Assembly: GCF_013426895.1 (NCBI RefSeq)
Contig: NZ_AP023174.1
Coordinates: 1,116,001 to 1,180,000, forward strand
From: Paraburkholderia largidicola
Lineage (GTDB): Bacteria > Pseudomonadota > Gammaproteobacteria > Burkholderiales > Burkholderiaceae
DNA length: 64,000 bases
Direction: 5' to 3'
Under the pieces are notes generated by a model. It was not told the DNA's origin. It worked only from the letters and a program-made list of their open reading frames with translations, and ran no database searches. Made by a program: the position numbers and the translations under genes. Positions 37,733 to 46,932 of this stretch are shown here, piece by piece. Numbering within the stretch: position 1 is the first letter of the stretch; every line of letters begins with the position of its first letter.

Positions 37733-38983
37733 TCAGCCTGTGACCTTCTTCCCCTCAACATCCGGCAAAAACACAGTCAAAATCCCAAGCAACGGCAAGA
37801 ACGAACAAACCTTATACACATACGCGATGCTGGTCGCGTCAGCCAACTGCCCCAACACGGCCGCGCCGATCCCACCCAGCCCGAAGGCAAATCCAAAAAA
37901 CAGCCCTGCCACCATCCCGACCTTGCCAGGAATGAGCTCCTGCGCATAAACGAGAATCGCCGAAAACGCCGACGCCAGCACGATACCGATAATGACGGTC
38001 AACACCCCCGTCCAGAACAGATTGGCATACGGCAACAAGAGCGTGAACGGCGCCACGCCAAGAATCGACACCCAGATCACATACTTACGCCCAATCCGGT
38101 CGCCAACCGGCCCGCCGATCACCGTGCCCGCCGCGACAGCCGCGAGGAACACGAACAGATGCACCTGCGCGGCCTGCACGGGCAGATGGAACTTGTCGAT
38201 CAGATAGAACGTGAAGTAGCTGTTGATGCTGGTCAGATAGAAGTACTTCGAAAACACCAGCAACACGAGAATGCTCATCGCGAACGCGACCTTCCCGCGC
38301 GGCAGCGCCGCATGCGCGATCTGTCCGCTACGCGCCTTCTTGGTCGCGGGATGATGCTTGTACCAGCGGCTGATATGCGTAAGCACGAGAATCCCGACCA
38401 GCGCCGCTACCGAAAACCACGCAATACTGCGCTGGCCATGCGGAATCACGATCAGCGCCGCGAGCAGCGGCCCGAGCGATGAGCCGGCGTTGCCGCCCAC
38501 CTGGAACAGCGACTGCGCGAGACCATGCTTGCCGCCCGACGCCATCCGCGCAACACGCGACGACTCCGGGTGAAACACCGACGATCCGCAGCCAACCAGC
38601 GCCGCCGCGATCAGCAGCACGCCGAAGCTCGGCGCCACCGACATCAGCAGCAGCCCCGACAGCGTGAAACCCATGCCGGCAGGCAGCGAGTACGGCTTCG
38701 GATGCTTGTCCGTGTAAATGCCGACCAGCGGTTGCAGCAGGGAGGCGGTGATCTGATACGTCAGTGTGATCAGGCCGATCTGTCCGAACGACAGCGAGAA
38801 GTTCGCCTTCAGCATCGGATAGATCGCAAGGATCAACGACTGGATCATGTCGTTCATCAGGTGCGAGAAGCTGATCGCGCCAAGGATCGAATAAACGGTC
38901 TTCGCTTGCGGCCGGGGGGCGGCAGGGGCGGAAGCTGAAGCGGCGGCGCCAGCCAGGGCGCCTTTGTCGAGGCTGGATTCCAT
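37733..38983 (-). CDS. MFS efflux transporter, fosmidomycin-resistance (Fsr) type
   Basis: A 416-residue inner-membrane protein with 12 predicted transmembrane segments after an Ala-rich N-terminal tail of about 28 residues. The motif SFSHLMNDMIQSLILAIYPM (about 38-57), QPLVGIYTDKHPKP, GCGSSVFHPESSRVARMASG and GPVGDRIGRKYVIW are characteristic of Fsr-like MFS members. In E. coli Fsr exports fosmidomycin; the natural substrate is unknown. It is a single gene, divergent from the chemoreceptor. Confidence 0.88.
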   Translation of the reverse strand: MESSLDKGALAGAAASASAPAAPRPQAKTVYSILGAISFSHLMNDMIQSLILAIYPMLKANFSLSFGQIGLITLTYQITASLLQPLVGIYTDKHPKPYSLPAGMGFTLSGLLLMSVAPSFGVLLIAAALVGCGSSVFHPESSRVARMASGGKHGLAQSLFQVGGNAGSSLGPLLAALIVIPHGQRSIAWFSVAALVGILVLTHISRWYKHHPATKKARSGQIAHAALPRGKVAFAMSILVLLVFSKYFYLTSINSYFTFYLIDKFHLPVQAAQVHLFVFLAAVAAGTVIGGPVGDRIGRKYVIWVSILGVAPFTLLLPYANLFWTGVLTVIIGIVLASAFSAILVYAQELIPGKVGMVAGLFFGFAFGLGGIGAAVLGQLADATSIAYVYKVCSFLPLLGILTVFLPDVEGKKVTG

Positions 38984-39443
38984 GAGGTCGGTCAGGAGAG
39001 AGTGGCTCGGAAGCAGACGCCGGCAGTTGCGGCAAGGCCGTCGGCGGCAGCAGATGTTTTTAGCGTTTGATGAAGTGTAGTGTGTCTCCCATCAATTGTC
39101 CTGCCAAGTTTTGTCGTGATTCGGACATCGGCGGGCGCGTCAAACGAGCTGTTGTGCCTGTTTTTTGTGCGACCGATGCTCCCGACGGCACCGGGATGGA
39201 GCGCCGTCGGCCGATTTAGAGTGAAAGCTGCGGCGCAAAACGTGGGAAAACGCGCTCAACGAATTTTGGCCAATGTATAAATCCGACGCGGCGCGCTGCC
39301 CACGAGGCGGCGCGCGCAGGACCGGGAAAATTGCCGGACGGACGGCCTCAAGAACGCCGCCGGCGATGCCGTCAACCCGGAGAGAAAAGCAGCAATGCCG
39401 GAACCGACCTTTCCGGCAGCACGACAAAGCGGGGACGAGAAAT
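38984..39443. other. 460-bp intergenic region between the MFS pump and the chemoreceptor
   Basis: Divergent region that should hold both promoters. The clearest structure is the inverted repeat CCGACGGC (39182-39189) / GCCGTCGG (39203-39210). A frame joined to the chemoreceptor runs from 39273, but its composition and the good start at 39444 argue that it is untranslated. I see no sigma-28 promoter or other gene. Confidence 0.5.
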
Positions 39444-41111
39444 ATGAAAGCAGTTTCGCTAGGTGGCCAGCCGCGCGCGGGCTTCGCGCCGGATGGTGAA
39501 GCGGTGGGAGAACGGCCGCATTCGGGCAAACAGGCGGCGGGCGGCAGGTTGCGCGGCTGGTCGGTGAAGACGACCTTGCGGTTCGCCTTCGCGGTGCTGC
39601 TGGCGGGCACGCTGGCGATCGGCGTGTTTTCGCTCGCGCAGATCAGTCGCCTGAACGGGCAGATGCGTTCCATTTACGAGCAGGGGCACATCGCGAGCCG
39701 GGCCGCGGAAGAGGCGCGCGGCTATCTGTTGCGCTCGAGCCGCGCCCAGAAGATGCTGCTGACGGCGACGACCGCGAAGGAACGCGACGAACTCGGCGCC
39801 GATATCGACAAGGGGCTAACGGCGCTGTCGGCCGAACTCAAGACGCTCCAGCAATACGCCGATTCCGCCGACGCCGCCGCGCAGCAGAAGAAGTTCGCTG
39901 CCGCGATCGGTGTGTGGAGCGGGCATCTGCGCGATTTCGTGACGCTCGTGAAGGCGCAGCCGCTCGATCTGTCGCAGATGAACTGGCAGGTCGGCACGAT
40001 GGACGTGTCGCTGCTGGTCGAGACGGGCAAGCTCGAAAAACTCGTCGATGAACTGGTCGCGCAGCGCGGTACGGCCGCAAAGGCGACGATCGATGCGTCG
40101 TCGTTTATCTATCGATCGTCGTTCGTGATGATGGCCGTGATGACGATCGCGTTGATCGTGCTGGCGTTCGTCATCAGCGAGTGGGTCGTGCGGCGACTCG
40201 CGCGGCAACTGGGCGGCGAGCCGGTGTACGCGAAGGAGATCGCGAGCCGTATCGCAGCGGGCGATCTGTCGAACGATATCGCGCTCGGCAAGCGAGACAA
40301 CGGCAGCATGCTGTCCGCGCTGCGCGACATGCAGAACGGCCTGTCGTCGACCGTCTCGCATATCGCGGCGAGCGCCGAGGCGATCGCAGCTGCTTCCGGG
40401 CAGATTTCGATGGGCAATCTCGACCTGTCGCAGCGCACCGAGCAGCAGGCGATGGCGCTCGAACGGACAGCGAGCAGCATGGAGGAGTTGACGTCGACGG
40501 TGCGTCAGAACGCGGACAACGCGAAGCAGGCGCGTACGCTTGCGGACAATGCGTCGTCGATTGCGGAGAAGGGCGGCGACGTGGTGGGCCGAGTGGTCGC
40601 AACGATGGGCCAGATCAACGACAGCGCGAAGAGCATTGGCGACATCATCGGCGTGATCGAAGGGATTGCGTTCCAGACGAACATTCTCGCGTTGAATGCC
40701 GCCGTCGAGGCGGCGCGTGCCGGTGAGGAAGGGCGCGGGTTCTCGGTGGTGGCGGGCGAGGTGCGCAACCTCGCGCAGCGCAGCGCGGCGGCCGCCAAGG
40801 AGATCAAGACGCTGATCAGCGCGTCTGTCGAGCGGGCGAGCAACGGCTCGCAGCTTGCGCAGGACGCGGGGCAGACGATGGATGAAGTCGTCAAGGCCGT
40901 GAAGCGCGTGACGGACATTATGGGGGAGATTTCGGCGGCTTCCGCCGAGCAGAGTTCGGGGATCGAGGAGATTAACCTCGCGGTGTCGCAGATGGATGCT
41001 GGGACTCAGCAGAATGCTGCACTCGTCGAGCAGGCTACTGCCGCTGCGCGGGCTTTGGATGATCAGGCGCAGGCGCTGAAGGTGGCTGTGGCGAAGTTTT
41101 CTTTACAGTGA
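39444..41111 (+). CDS. methyl-accepting chemotaxis protein
   Basis: A 555-residue transmembrane chemoreceptor. It has a polar cytoplasmic tail of about 40 residues, TM1 at about 45-65, a periplasmic four-helix-type sensor domain (about 66-225), TM2 at about 226-246, a HAMP domain, and a long signalling coiled coil. The invariant hairpin tip [20 protein letters not shown] and the following [18 protein letters not shown] are intact. No C-terminal NWETF-like tether is present. The ATG at 39444 has GGGGACGAG upstream. The ligand is unknown; no che genes are near. Confidence 0.93.
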   Translation: MKAVSLGGQPRAGFAPDGEAVGERPHSGKQAAGGRLRGWSVKTTLRFAFAVLLAGTLAIGVFSLAQISRLNGQMRSIYEQGHIASRAAEEARGYLLRSSRAQKMLLTATTAKERDELGADIDKGLTALSAELKTLQQYADSADAAAQQKKFAAAIGVWSGHLRDFVTLVKAQPLDLSQMNWQVGTMDVSLLVETGKLEKLVDELVAQRGTAAKATIDASSFIYRSSFVMMAVMTIALIVLAFVISEWVVRRLARQLGGEPVYAKEIASRIAAGDLSNDIALGKRDNGSMLSALRDMQNGLSSTVSHIAASAEAIAAASGQISMGNLDLSQRTEQQAMALERTASSMEELTSTVRQNADNAKQARTLADNASSIAEKGGDVVGRVVATMGQINDSAKSIGDIIGVIEGIAFQTNILALNAAVEAARAGEEGRGFSVVAGEVRNLAQRSAAAAKEIKTLISASVERASNGSQLAQDAGQTMDEVVKAVKRVTDIMGEISAASAEQSSGIEEINLAVSQMDAGTQQNAALVEQATAAARALDDQAQALKVAVAKFSLQ

Positions 41112-41120
41112 GGGGGGTGT

Positions 41121-41841
41121 CTGCGACGCTGGGGTGGTTTGCTCCTGTTTTCGCTGGCATCCGCGGTTTGATTCTGGTCTGCAAGCGTTGCCCCTGTGCG
41201 GGGCGGCACCTACTTTTCTTTGCCGCCGCAAAGAAAAGTAGGCAAAAGAAAGCGGCTCACACCGCCAGCCCGTGTGTTTATCCACGGGCCCTCAACGTCC
41301 CCATCCTTCATACGGCAACTTCTTTGTTTGTGTGCGTTGCCAACGCTCCAAATAAGCGCCTCACCCGTTTCGAATACTCGTGCAAAAGCAAGCGACAGCG
41401 AATGGTGTATGCAGCCCAGGTGGCAAACTGTGTGCAGGTTGTCGCGTCGTATAGCCTGGTGCTCTTACAGTGTGGGGCGCGTGCGCTATCGGTCCGAAGT
41501 GAGGCGTGGGGAGTACCTGGGCCTACACAAAGTTTGCCACCTGGGCGGCGGTGGACTATCTGGCGCGGCATGCTGCAACTCGGGAGCATGAAGTGGGTGA
41601 GGCGCATCGCAAGCGCGCGGGCAACGGACGTGAGTCACGTGGTTGCCGTGTGAAGCGTAAGACCCTGTGGGGGCCCTCAGGCAGGAACAAGAGCTGGCGG
41701 TGTGAGCCGCTTTCTTTTGCCTACTTTTCTTTGCGGCGGCAAAGAAAAGTAGGTGCCGCCCCGCACAGGGGCGACGCATGAAGCACGAAAGCAAAACGCG
41801 GATGCCAGCGCAAAAACAAGCAAACCAAAGCGTCGCAAGAC
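41121..41841. repeat. long palindromic intergenic repeat, copy D
   Basis: About 721 bp between the convergent chemoreceptor and efflux-adaptor genes. The ends are GTCTGCGACGC (41121) and GCGTCGCAAGAC (41830-41841). Hairpins CCTACTTTTCTTTG-N6-CAAAGAAAAGTAGG lie at 41209-41242 and 41720-41753. The inner pair is AGCCCAGGTGGCAAACTGTG (41413-41432) with CACAAAGTTTGCCACCTGGG (41526-41545). Left part closest to copy C, right part closest to copy A. A frame of 181 codons runs through it but is interrupted in copies A and B. Confidence 0.85.
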
Positions 41842-41869
41842 AAAACCAAAACCCAAAACCAAAAACCAA

Positions 41870-42730
41870 TCAGGAAGGCGTAACAACCACCGTACAAGTC
41901 GTCCCCGCCGAAAGCAACACACCGTCAGGCACAGAATCAATCTTCACGCGCACAGGCACGCGCTGCGCCAACCGCACCCAGTTAAAAGTCGGATTCACAT
42001 CCGCCAGCAACTCGCGGCTCTGCGGATTATCGCGATCATAAATCCCGCGCGAAATGCTCTCGACATGCCCCTTCAGCGTGCCCCCGCTCATCAGCCTGAT
42101 ATCAGCCTTATCGCCAACGCGCACATGCGGCAGCTTCGTTTCCTCGAAGTACCCATACACCCAGAACGAATTGCTATCCACGACAGCCAGCTTCGCTGAA
42201 CCAGAAATCGCATAGTCCCCGCGATACACATTCAGATTCGTCACATACCCATCAACCGGCGACACAACACGAGTGCGTTCCAGATTCAGCTTCGCTGCAT
42301 CCAGCGCGGCCAGCGCCTGCTGATACTGCGCCTCGGCGGCAGACGCCGTGTGCGTCGCGTTCTCGCGGTTTTCCTTCGACACCACGAGACTATCCATATC
42401 CGCACGCCGCTGCGCATCGTCACGCCGCATCTGCAACTCGGCCTTGCGCGCGGCCACGGCCGCTTGTGCCTGCTCGACGGCGATCTGATAGTGCGACGGA
42501 TCGATCTGCATCAGCAGATCGCCCTTGTGCACGAACTGGTTGTCGCGCACGGGCAGTTCGACCACGGCGCCCGACACATCGGGCGCGATGTTGACGACTT
42601 CGGCACGTACGCGGCCGTCGCGCGTCCACGGCTCGTCCATGTAGTGCACCCACAGCGCACGCCCGATCAAAATCGCAACGACGAACACGATGGCCGTCGC
42701 GATAAACCCAATGATGTTTCTGATTGTCAT
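41870..42730 (-). CDS. HlyD/EmrA-type periplasmic adaptor of an aromatic-acid-type efflux pump (AaeA-like)
   Basis: A 286-residue membrane-fusion protein with one N-terminal transmembrane helix (about 4-26), a lipoyl/beta-barrel part starting at VRAEVVNIAPDVSGAVVELP, a short coiled-coil hairpin (about 75-125) and the second lipoyl half (VVSPVDGYVTNLNVYRGDYA). It would bridge the FUSC inner-membrane protein and the outer-membrane lipoprotein encoded upstream. The ATG at 42730 leaves 13 bp after the DUF1656 gene. Last gene of the efflux operon. Confidence 0.9.
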   Translation of the reverse strand: MTIRNIIGFIATAIVFVVAILIGRALWVHYMDEPWTRDGRVRAEVVNIAPDVSGAVVELPVRDNQFVHKGDLLMQIDPSHYQIAVEQAQAAVAARKAELQMRRDDAQRRADMDSLVVSKENRENATHTASAAEAQYQQALAALDAAKLNLERTRVVSPVDGYVTNLNVYRGDYAISGSAKLAVVDSNSFWVYGYFEETKLPHVRVGDKADIRLMSGGTLKGHVESISRGIYDRDNPQSRELLADVNPTFNWVRLAQRVPVRVKIDSVPDGVLLSAGTTCTVVVTPS

Positions 42731-42743
42731 GATTCGACTCGTA

Positions 42744-42944
42744 TCAACGATAAACGGCGAGGCCCAGCACGCCGCACACACACACGAGCAAACTCGCGCG
42801 GAACAGGGACGGGTGCCACACGACCCGATACAGACCCGTCCACGCTATCGCGCGGTCGAGCAGCCAGGTGATCGCGGCGCCCGCAATGAACAGCAGCACG
42901 ATGGCGGGCACGTAGGCGTCGAGAACGGCAATCTCACGTGGCAT
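42744..42944 (-). CDS. DUF1656 small inner-membrane protein (AaeX-like)
   Basis: A 66-residue protein with two hydrophobic helices (VLDAYVPAIVLLFIAGAAIT and FRASLLVCVCGVLGLAVY). The family accompanies AaeA/AaeB-type pumps and has no firmly known role. The ATG at 42944 has AAGGAG eight bases upstream and overlaps the end of the FUSC gene by 11 bp, so the two are translationally coupled. Confidence 0.88.
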   Translation of the reverse strand: MPREIAVLDAYVPAIVLLFIAGAAITWLLDRAIAWTGLYRVVWHPSLFRASLLVCVCGVLGLAVYR

Positions 42945-45180
42945 GGCGGACTCCTTGTGGCGCATCGCTGTTCGTATCGCTGGCGTCGTCGGCTTGCGCC
43001 AGCGGCGATTGCGGGTCGAGCAGCGCGCTCCGGATGAAATGTAGATGACTCAAAATGCGTTGCAACTGATGACGTTCGTCGCGCGGCGGCGTGAACGTCG
43101 AAAGCGTCTGCTGGACGGCGGCGATCGCATCGGCCGTCGCGGCCAGCGCCTTGTCGAGGCGAGCGGCGCGAGGACGCTCGAACAGCCGGCTCACGGCGGC
43201 ACAGGTCGCGCGCAGACTGACGCGCCACGGCATCGACGGCGCATAGCGAGCGTCGCGCGGCAGCGTCGCGACTTCGCTGCGCAGGTCGATCACGGCATTG
43301 CCGATCTCCAGCACCGCGAACATCCAGCGCATCGTGTCGCGCTTCACGTTCGGCTCGCTGGCCGCCAGCGCGTTGATCTGATGCATCAGGTCGCGCGCGC
43401 CGCTTTCGAAGCGCGTACGCAGCCGCGTCGGCCGCCACAAACGTCCGATCCGGCCCCGGCACGCCAGCACCACCTGCGCGCGCAAGTCGGCGAGCAGCCG
43501 GTTGCGCAGCCACGGCGTCGACGGCGGCAGCAGCACAGCAAAAGCGATCGACGCGACCAGCATCGACAGCGCGAGCGCAATCGCGTCGTTGATGAAGCCG
43601 CTCGGGTCGTAGTGAATCACGTTGTCCGGGCCCGCGAGAAAGCAGAAGAAAATGCAATAGCCGACGCCGTAGCCCGCGAGCTTCGGGCGCGTCGTCATCC
43701 ACACGCCAAGCGCGAGGAACGGCGTGAGCGCGACGCACAGCAGCGCAAAGCCGTCGATATGCGGATAGATGCCGAACGTCAGCAACAGCGCAAGCGTCGA
43801 CGACAGGATCGTGCCCGCCGCCATCTGAAACGCGGTGCGCGTCGGGTTCGGCGACGACGACGCGAGCGCGCACACGGCGGCTGCATTCAGCGTGAGCGTC
43901 GAGCCGCTCGGCCACGCGGTGGCGATCCAGAACGCGCCGAGGATCGCCATCACGATCGCCGCGCGCAGGCCCGCGACGCCCGCCGCGATGCCGTTCGTCT
44001 TCGGCTCGTAGCGTTCGATCCAGCGCTCGCGCTCGTGCGTCGCGACGGCCAGCGAGGCATACGTCGCCGCGTACGCATGCAGATCGTCGACGAAGCGGTA
44101 CAGCAGTTCCGCGCCCGTGTCGAAATCGAGCAGCGGCACGCCGGCGTCGCTTTCGAGCGCGGCGCGGCTCGCGCGCACGCGCTTCGGCAATTCGGCCTTG
44201 AACGCTTCGAGTTGCGCGGCTGCGTGCGATGCGTCGGCCGCCGTCAACACCGGTTCGCCCGACTTGCTCAGCAACGGCGCAATCTCGCGGAAGTACGGCT
44301 CGAGCGCGGCGACGGCGGCCGTCGCGCCCGCGGCGCCGGACGCGCCCGAGACGCGCAGACGGTTCATCAGCTGATGCAGCGCGTGAAAGCGCGTCGACAC
44401 CGTCATGAACTCGCTGTTCAGGCGCGACAGCCGGCCGTTGCGCATCCGCGAATCGGGGCTTTCGAACACGGCCACACTGCGCACGGCCTCGAAGCCGACG
44501 ATATCGGCCACGAACTTCGCGTTGGTGTCCTCGATGCGCGCGCGATCGGCCTTGCCCGAGAGTGCGGCGCACACGTAGTCGACGAACGACGAGAAGCGCG
44601 CGCGTACCGTGCTGCGCATCTGCTCGCCCGCGTGCTCGGGAAACACGAGCGCACTGACGACGCCCGAGCACAGAATGCCGACCACGATTTCCGCAACCCG
44701 TGTCAGGGCCGACATGAACGCGCCATCGGGATGCTGCGAAGCGGGTATGCCGATCAACGCTGCCGTATAACCCGCGAGCACGAATCCGTACGAGCGGAAG
44801 TTGCGGTTGCGCGCCGCGCCTGCCGTGCAGATGCCGACCCAGATCGCCGTCGAGATGATGAACAGCTCCGGCTGCTGCGAAAACAGGCCGATCAGCGCCA
44901 TCATCACGACGAGGCCGATCAGCGTGCCGCAAATCCGGTAGAAGCTTTTCGCGAACACCATGCCGCTTTGCGGCTGCATCACGATGAAGACAGTCGTCAT
45001 CGCGGTTCGCGGCTGCGGCAGGTCGAGCTTCATCGCGATGCCGAGCGCAAGAAAGCACGCGGCGAGCGCCTTGAAGAGATAAATCCAGGTGCGGCCGTCG
45101 GTACGCGCCCAGTCGATGAACGCGGCGTGGAAAGCGGCGGGCGTCGAAGGCGTGCGGGACGTGGAAGGATTCGAGGACAT
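42934..45180 (-). CDS. FUSC-family inner-membrane efflux protein (AaeB-like)
   Basis: A 748-residue protein with two membrane blocks, each of about five to six helices (about 30-190 and 370-540), separated and followed by cytoplasmic domains, as in AaeB/FusB proteins. The motif MTTVFIVMQPQSGMVFAKSF (about 61-80) is characteristic. AaeB of E. coli exports p-hydroxybenzoate and related aromatic acids; a similar role is inferred. It is second in the operon, 14 bp after the outer-membrane lipoprotein gene. Confidence 0.92.
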   Translation of the reverse strand: MSSNPSTSRTPSTPAAFHAAFIDWARTDGRTWIYLFKALAACFLALGIAMKLDLPQPRTAMTTVFIVMQPQSGMVFAKSFYRICGTLIGLVVMMALIGLFSQQPELFIISTAIWVGICTAGAARNRNFRSYGFVLAGYTAALIGIPASQHPDGAFMSALTRVAEIVVGILCSGVVSALVFPEHAGEQMRSTVRARFSSFVDYVCAALSGKADRARIEDTNAKFVADIVGFEAVRSVAVFESPDSRMRNGRLSRLNSEFMTVSTRFHALHQLMNRLRVSGASGAAGATAAVAALEPYFREIAPLLSKSGEPVLTAADASHAAAQLEAFKAELPKRVRASRAALESDAGVPLLDFDTGAELLYRFVDDLHAYAATYASLAVATHERERWIERYEPKTNGIAAGVAGLRAAIVMAILGAFWIATAWPSGSTLTLNAAAVCALASSSPNPTRTAFQMAAGTILSSTLALLLTFGIYPHIDGFALLCVALTPFLALGVWMTTRPKLAGYGVGYCIFFCFLAGPDNVIHYDPSGFINDAIALALSMLVASIAFAVLLPPSTPWLRNRLLADLRAQVVLACRGRIGRLWRPTRLRTRFESGARDLMHQINALAASEPNVKRDTMRWMFAVLEIGNAVIDLRSEVATLPRDARYAPSMPWRVSLRATCAAVSRLFERPRAARLDKALAATADAIAAVQQTLSTFTPPRDERHQLQRILSHLHFIRSALLDPQSPLAQADDASDTNSDAPQGVRHAT

Positions 45181-45194
45181 GGGCGGCGCTCCTG

Positions 45195-46769
45195 TCAGTG
45201 AGCGGCCGGCGTGCCGGTCGAGGCGCCGTTCATCGCGCTGGCGGTGGCTTTGTCGTCGGGTTTTGCGCCATCACTCTTCTTGCCCTTGCCATGCGCGGGC
45301 AGCACGTCCTTTTGCGATGGACCATCGGCGGGATCGATCACGCCGCCGCCCAACGCCGTCACGAGCGTCGCGTGCGCCTGCAACTGTCCTGCCTGAACCT
45401 TTGCGACGCCTTCCTGCGCGCGCAGCAACTGGGTCTGCGCGATCAGCACGTTCACGTAGTCGGTCAGGCCGCGGCGATACCCTTCGCGAGCCAGCTGATA
45501 GGTCTTGTTCGCGGTCGCGACGGAACGCTGCGCGTCCTTCAGTTGGGTATCGAGCGAACGCATGCGCACGACCTGATCGGCGATTTCCTTCAATGCGCCG
45601 ACGATCGACTGGTTGTACTGCTCGACGGCCACGTCGTAGCCCGCCGATGCCGCGCCCAGTTGCGAGCGCAGGCGTCCGCCCGTGAAGATGGGCAGCGACA
45701 GCGCCGGACCTGCCGTCCAGCCGCCCGCCTGCGATTTCAGGAAGCCGAACAGCGGCCCCATCGCCGCGTAGCCGCCGACGGACGCGAGCAGATCGATATT
45801 CGGATAGAAATCCGCCTTCGCGACGTCGATGCCGCGCGCCTGCGCGGCGACCGTCCAGCGTGCCGCAACGATATCGGGGCGATGGCCGATCAGCTCGGCG
45901 GGCATCGTCGTCGGCAGGCCGGCGAAGGCGGACAGCGCGAGCTGCGGGCGCGTGATCGAATCGCCCGCGCCGGGGCCTTTCCCCGCCAGCGCGGCCAGCT
46001 GGTTGCGGCCGAGTGCGATTTCTTCTTCGATCGCGTCGATCTGGCGTTCGTATTCGGGCAGCGGCGTTTCCGCCTGCGCGACTTCGAGTTGCGTGCCGAT
46101 GCCGCCTTTCAGCCGCCGGTTGGCGAGCGCAGCGACCTGCTCCTGCTGTTCGAGCGTCTGTTTCGCGATATCGAGCAACGCGTAGTTCAGCGACATCCCG
46201 ATATAGGCGCGCACGATGTTCGATTCGAGCTCCAGCTGCGCGGCGCGGAAATCGGCGGCGCGCGCGTGTGCGATGTCGAGTGCTTCCTCTGTGGCGTTCT
46301 TGTCCTTGCCCCACAGATCGAGGTGATACGACAGGCCGAGTTCCGCCGTGTTGTTCCACGACTGCTGGCCGGCCAGTTCGCCCGGACCATAGAAGACGTT
46401 GTTCGGCCACTGCTTGCGCTGGATCTGCATGCTGCCGTTCACCTGCGGCAGCTCCGCCGATCGCGCGACGCCCGCGAACGACTGCGCCTCGCGCACGCGC
46501 GCCTGCGCCGCCGCGAGCGTCGGACTGCCTGCCTGCGCCTGCTCGATCCATGCGTTCAGCTGCGGATCGTTATAGGCGCGCCACCAGTCGGCGGCGGGCC
46601 ATTGCGCATCGGTATCGGCCGCTCGGATCGCGGCGCCGACGTCGAGCGAGGCAGGCTCGGTGCTGGTCGATTGGGGCGCGATGTGTCCCGTGCTCGCACA
46701 GCCGGCGATTATCAACGAGATCGTAAGAACCGACAGCGCGGCGATCCCTTTCTTTACCGGAAACTGCAC
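45195..46769 (-). CDS. NodT-type outer-membrane efflux lipoprotein
   Basis: A 524-residue TolC-like outer-membrane factor. It starts with GTG (46769) behind GGGGAG. The signal peptide ends in the lipobox IAGC with Cys24, so it is lipidated. Two OEP repeats (about 65-270 and 275-475) hold the coiled-coil and beta-strand halves, for example RVREAQSFAGVARSAELPQV and GHRPDIVAARWTVAAQARGI. A charged C-terminal tail (KGKKSDGAKPDDKATAS) is added. It is the first gene of the efflux operon and would form the exit duct. Confidence 0.92.
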   Translation of the reverse strand: MQFPVKKGIAALSVLTISLIIAGCASTGHIAPQSTSTEPASLDVGAAIRAADTDAQWPAADWWRAYNDPQLNAWIEQAQAGSPTLAAAQARVREAQSFAGVARSAELPQVNGSMQIQRKQWPNNVFYGPGELAGQQSWNNTAELGLSYHLDLWGKDKNATEEALDIAHARAADFRAAQLELESNIVRAYIGMSLNYALLDIAKQTLEQQEQVAALANRRLKGGIGTQLEVAQAETPLPEYERQIDAIEEEIALGRNQLAALAGKGPGAGDSITRPQLALSAFAGLPTTMPAELIGHRPDIVAARWTVAAQARGIDVAKADFYPNIDLLASVGGYAAMGPLFGFLKSQAGGWTAGPALSLPIFTGGRLRSQLGAASAGYDVAVEQYNQSIVGALKEIADQVVRMRSLDTQLKDAQRSVATANKTYQLAREGYRRGLTDYVNVLIAQTQLLRAQEGVAKVQAGQLQAHATLVTALGGGVIDPADGPSQKDVLPAHGKGKKSDGAKPDDKATASAMNGASTGTPAAH

Positions 46770-46806
46770 GATTTGCTCCCCAAATGGCTATAGAACCTTG
46801 TAGGGG

Positions 46807-46812
46807 ATTATA
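46807..46812 (-). promoter_or_regulatory. candidate -10 box of the efflux operon
   Basis: On the minus strand a consensus TATAAT lies 37 bp in front of the GTG start of the outer-membrane factor gene. No good -35 box is seen 16-18 bp upstream, which would fit a promoter that needs the divergent LysR protein as activator. The intergenic stretch 46770-46932 is the most AT-rich of this area. Confidence 0.4.
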
Positions 46813-46932
46813 TTTTTCGATCAATTAGCGAATAACCCGCAAGGGTGTAACGCATACTTACGGAGAATGAGATAATCGCCTTTCCAAATCGTGCAACAAT
46901 CCTTCCCGTACTGAAAGATTTGGGTCTAAATC

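Noticed and set aside
39201..39220. GCCGATTT as a possible sigma-28 (flagellar) -10 element before the chemoreceptor
   Set aside because: No TAAA-type -35 box at a suitable distance.
13615..41841. CRISPR-like or tandem-array interpretation of the repeats
   Set aside because: The copies are dispersed, about 720 bp long, and have no regular spacers.
42845..45058. A 737-codon minus-strand frame inside the FUSC gene region
   Set aside because: Out-of-frame shadow; the FUSC frame has the family motifs and membrane pattern.
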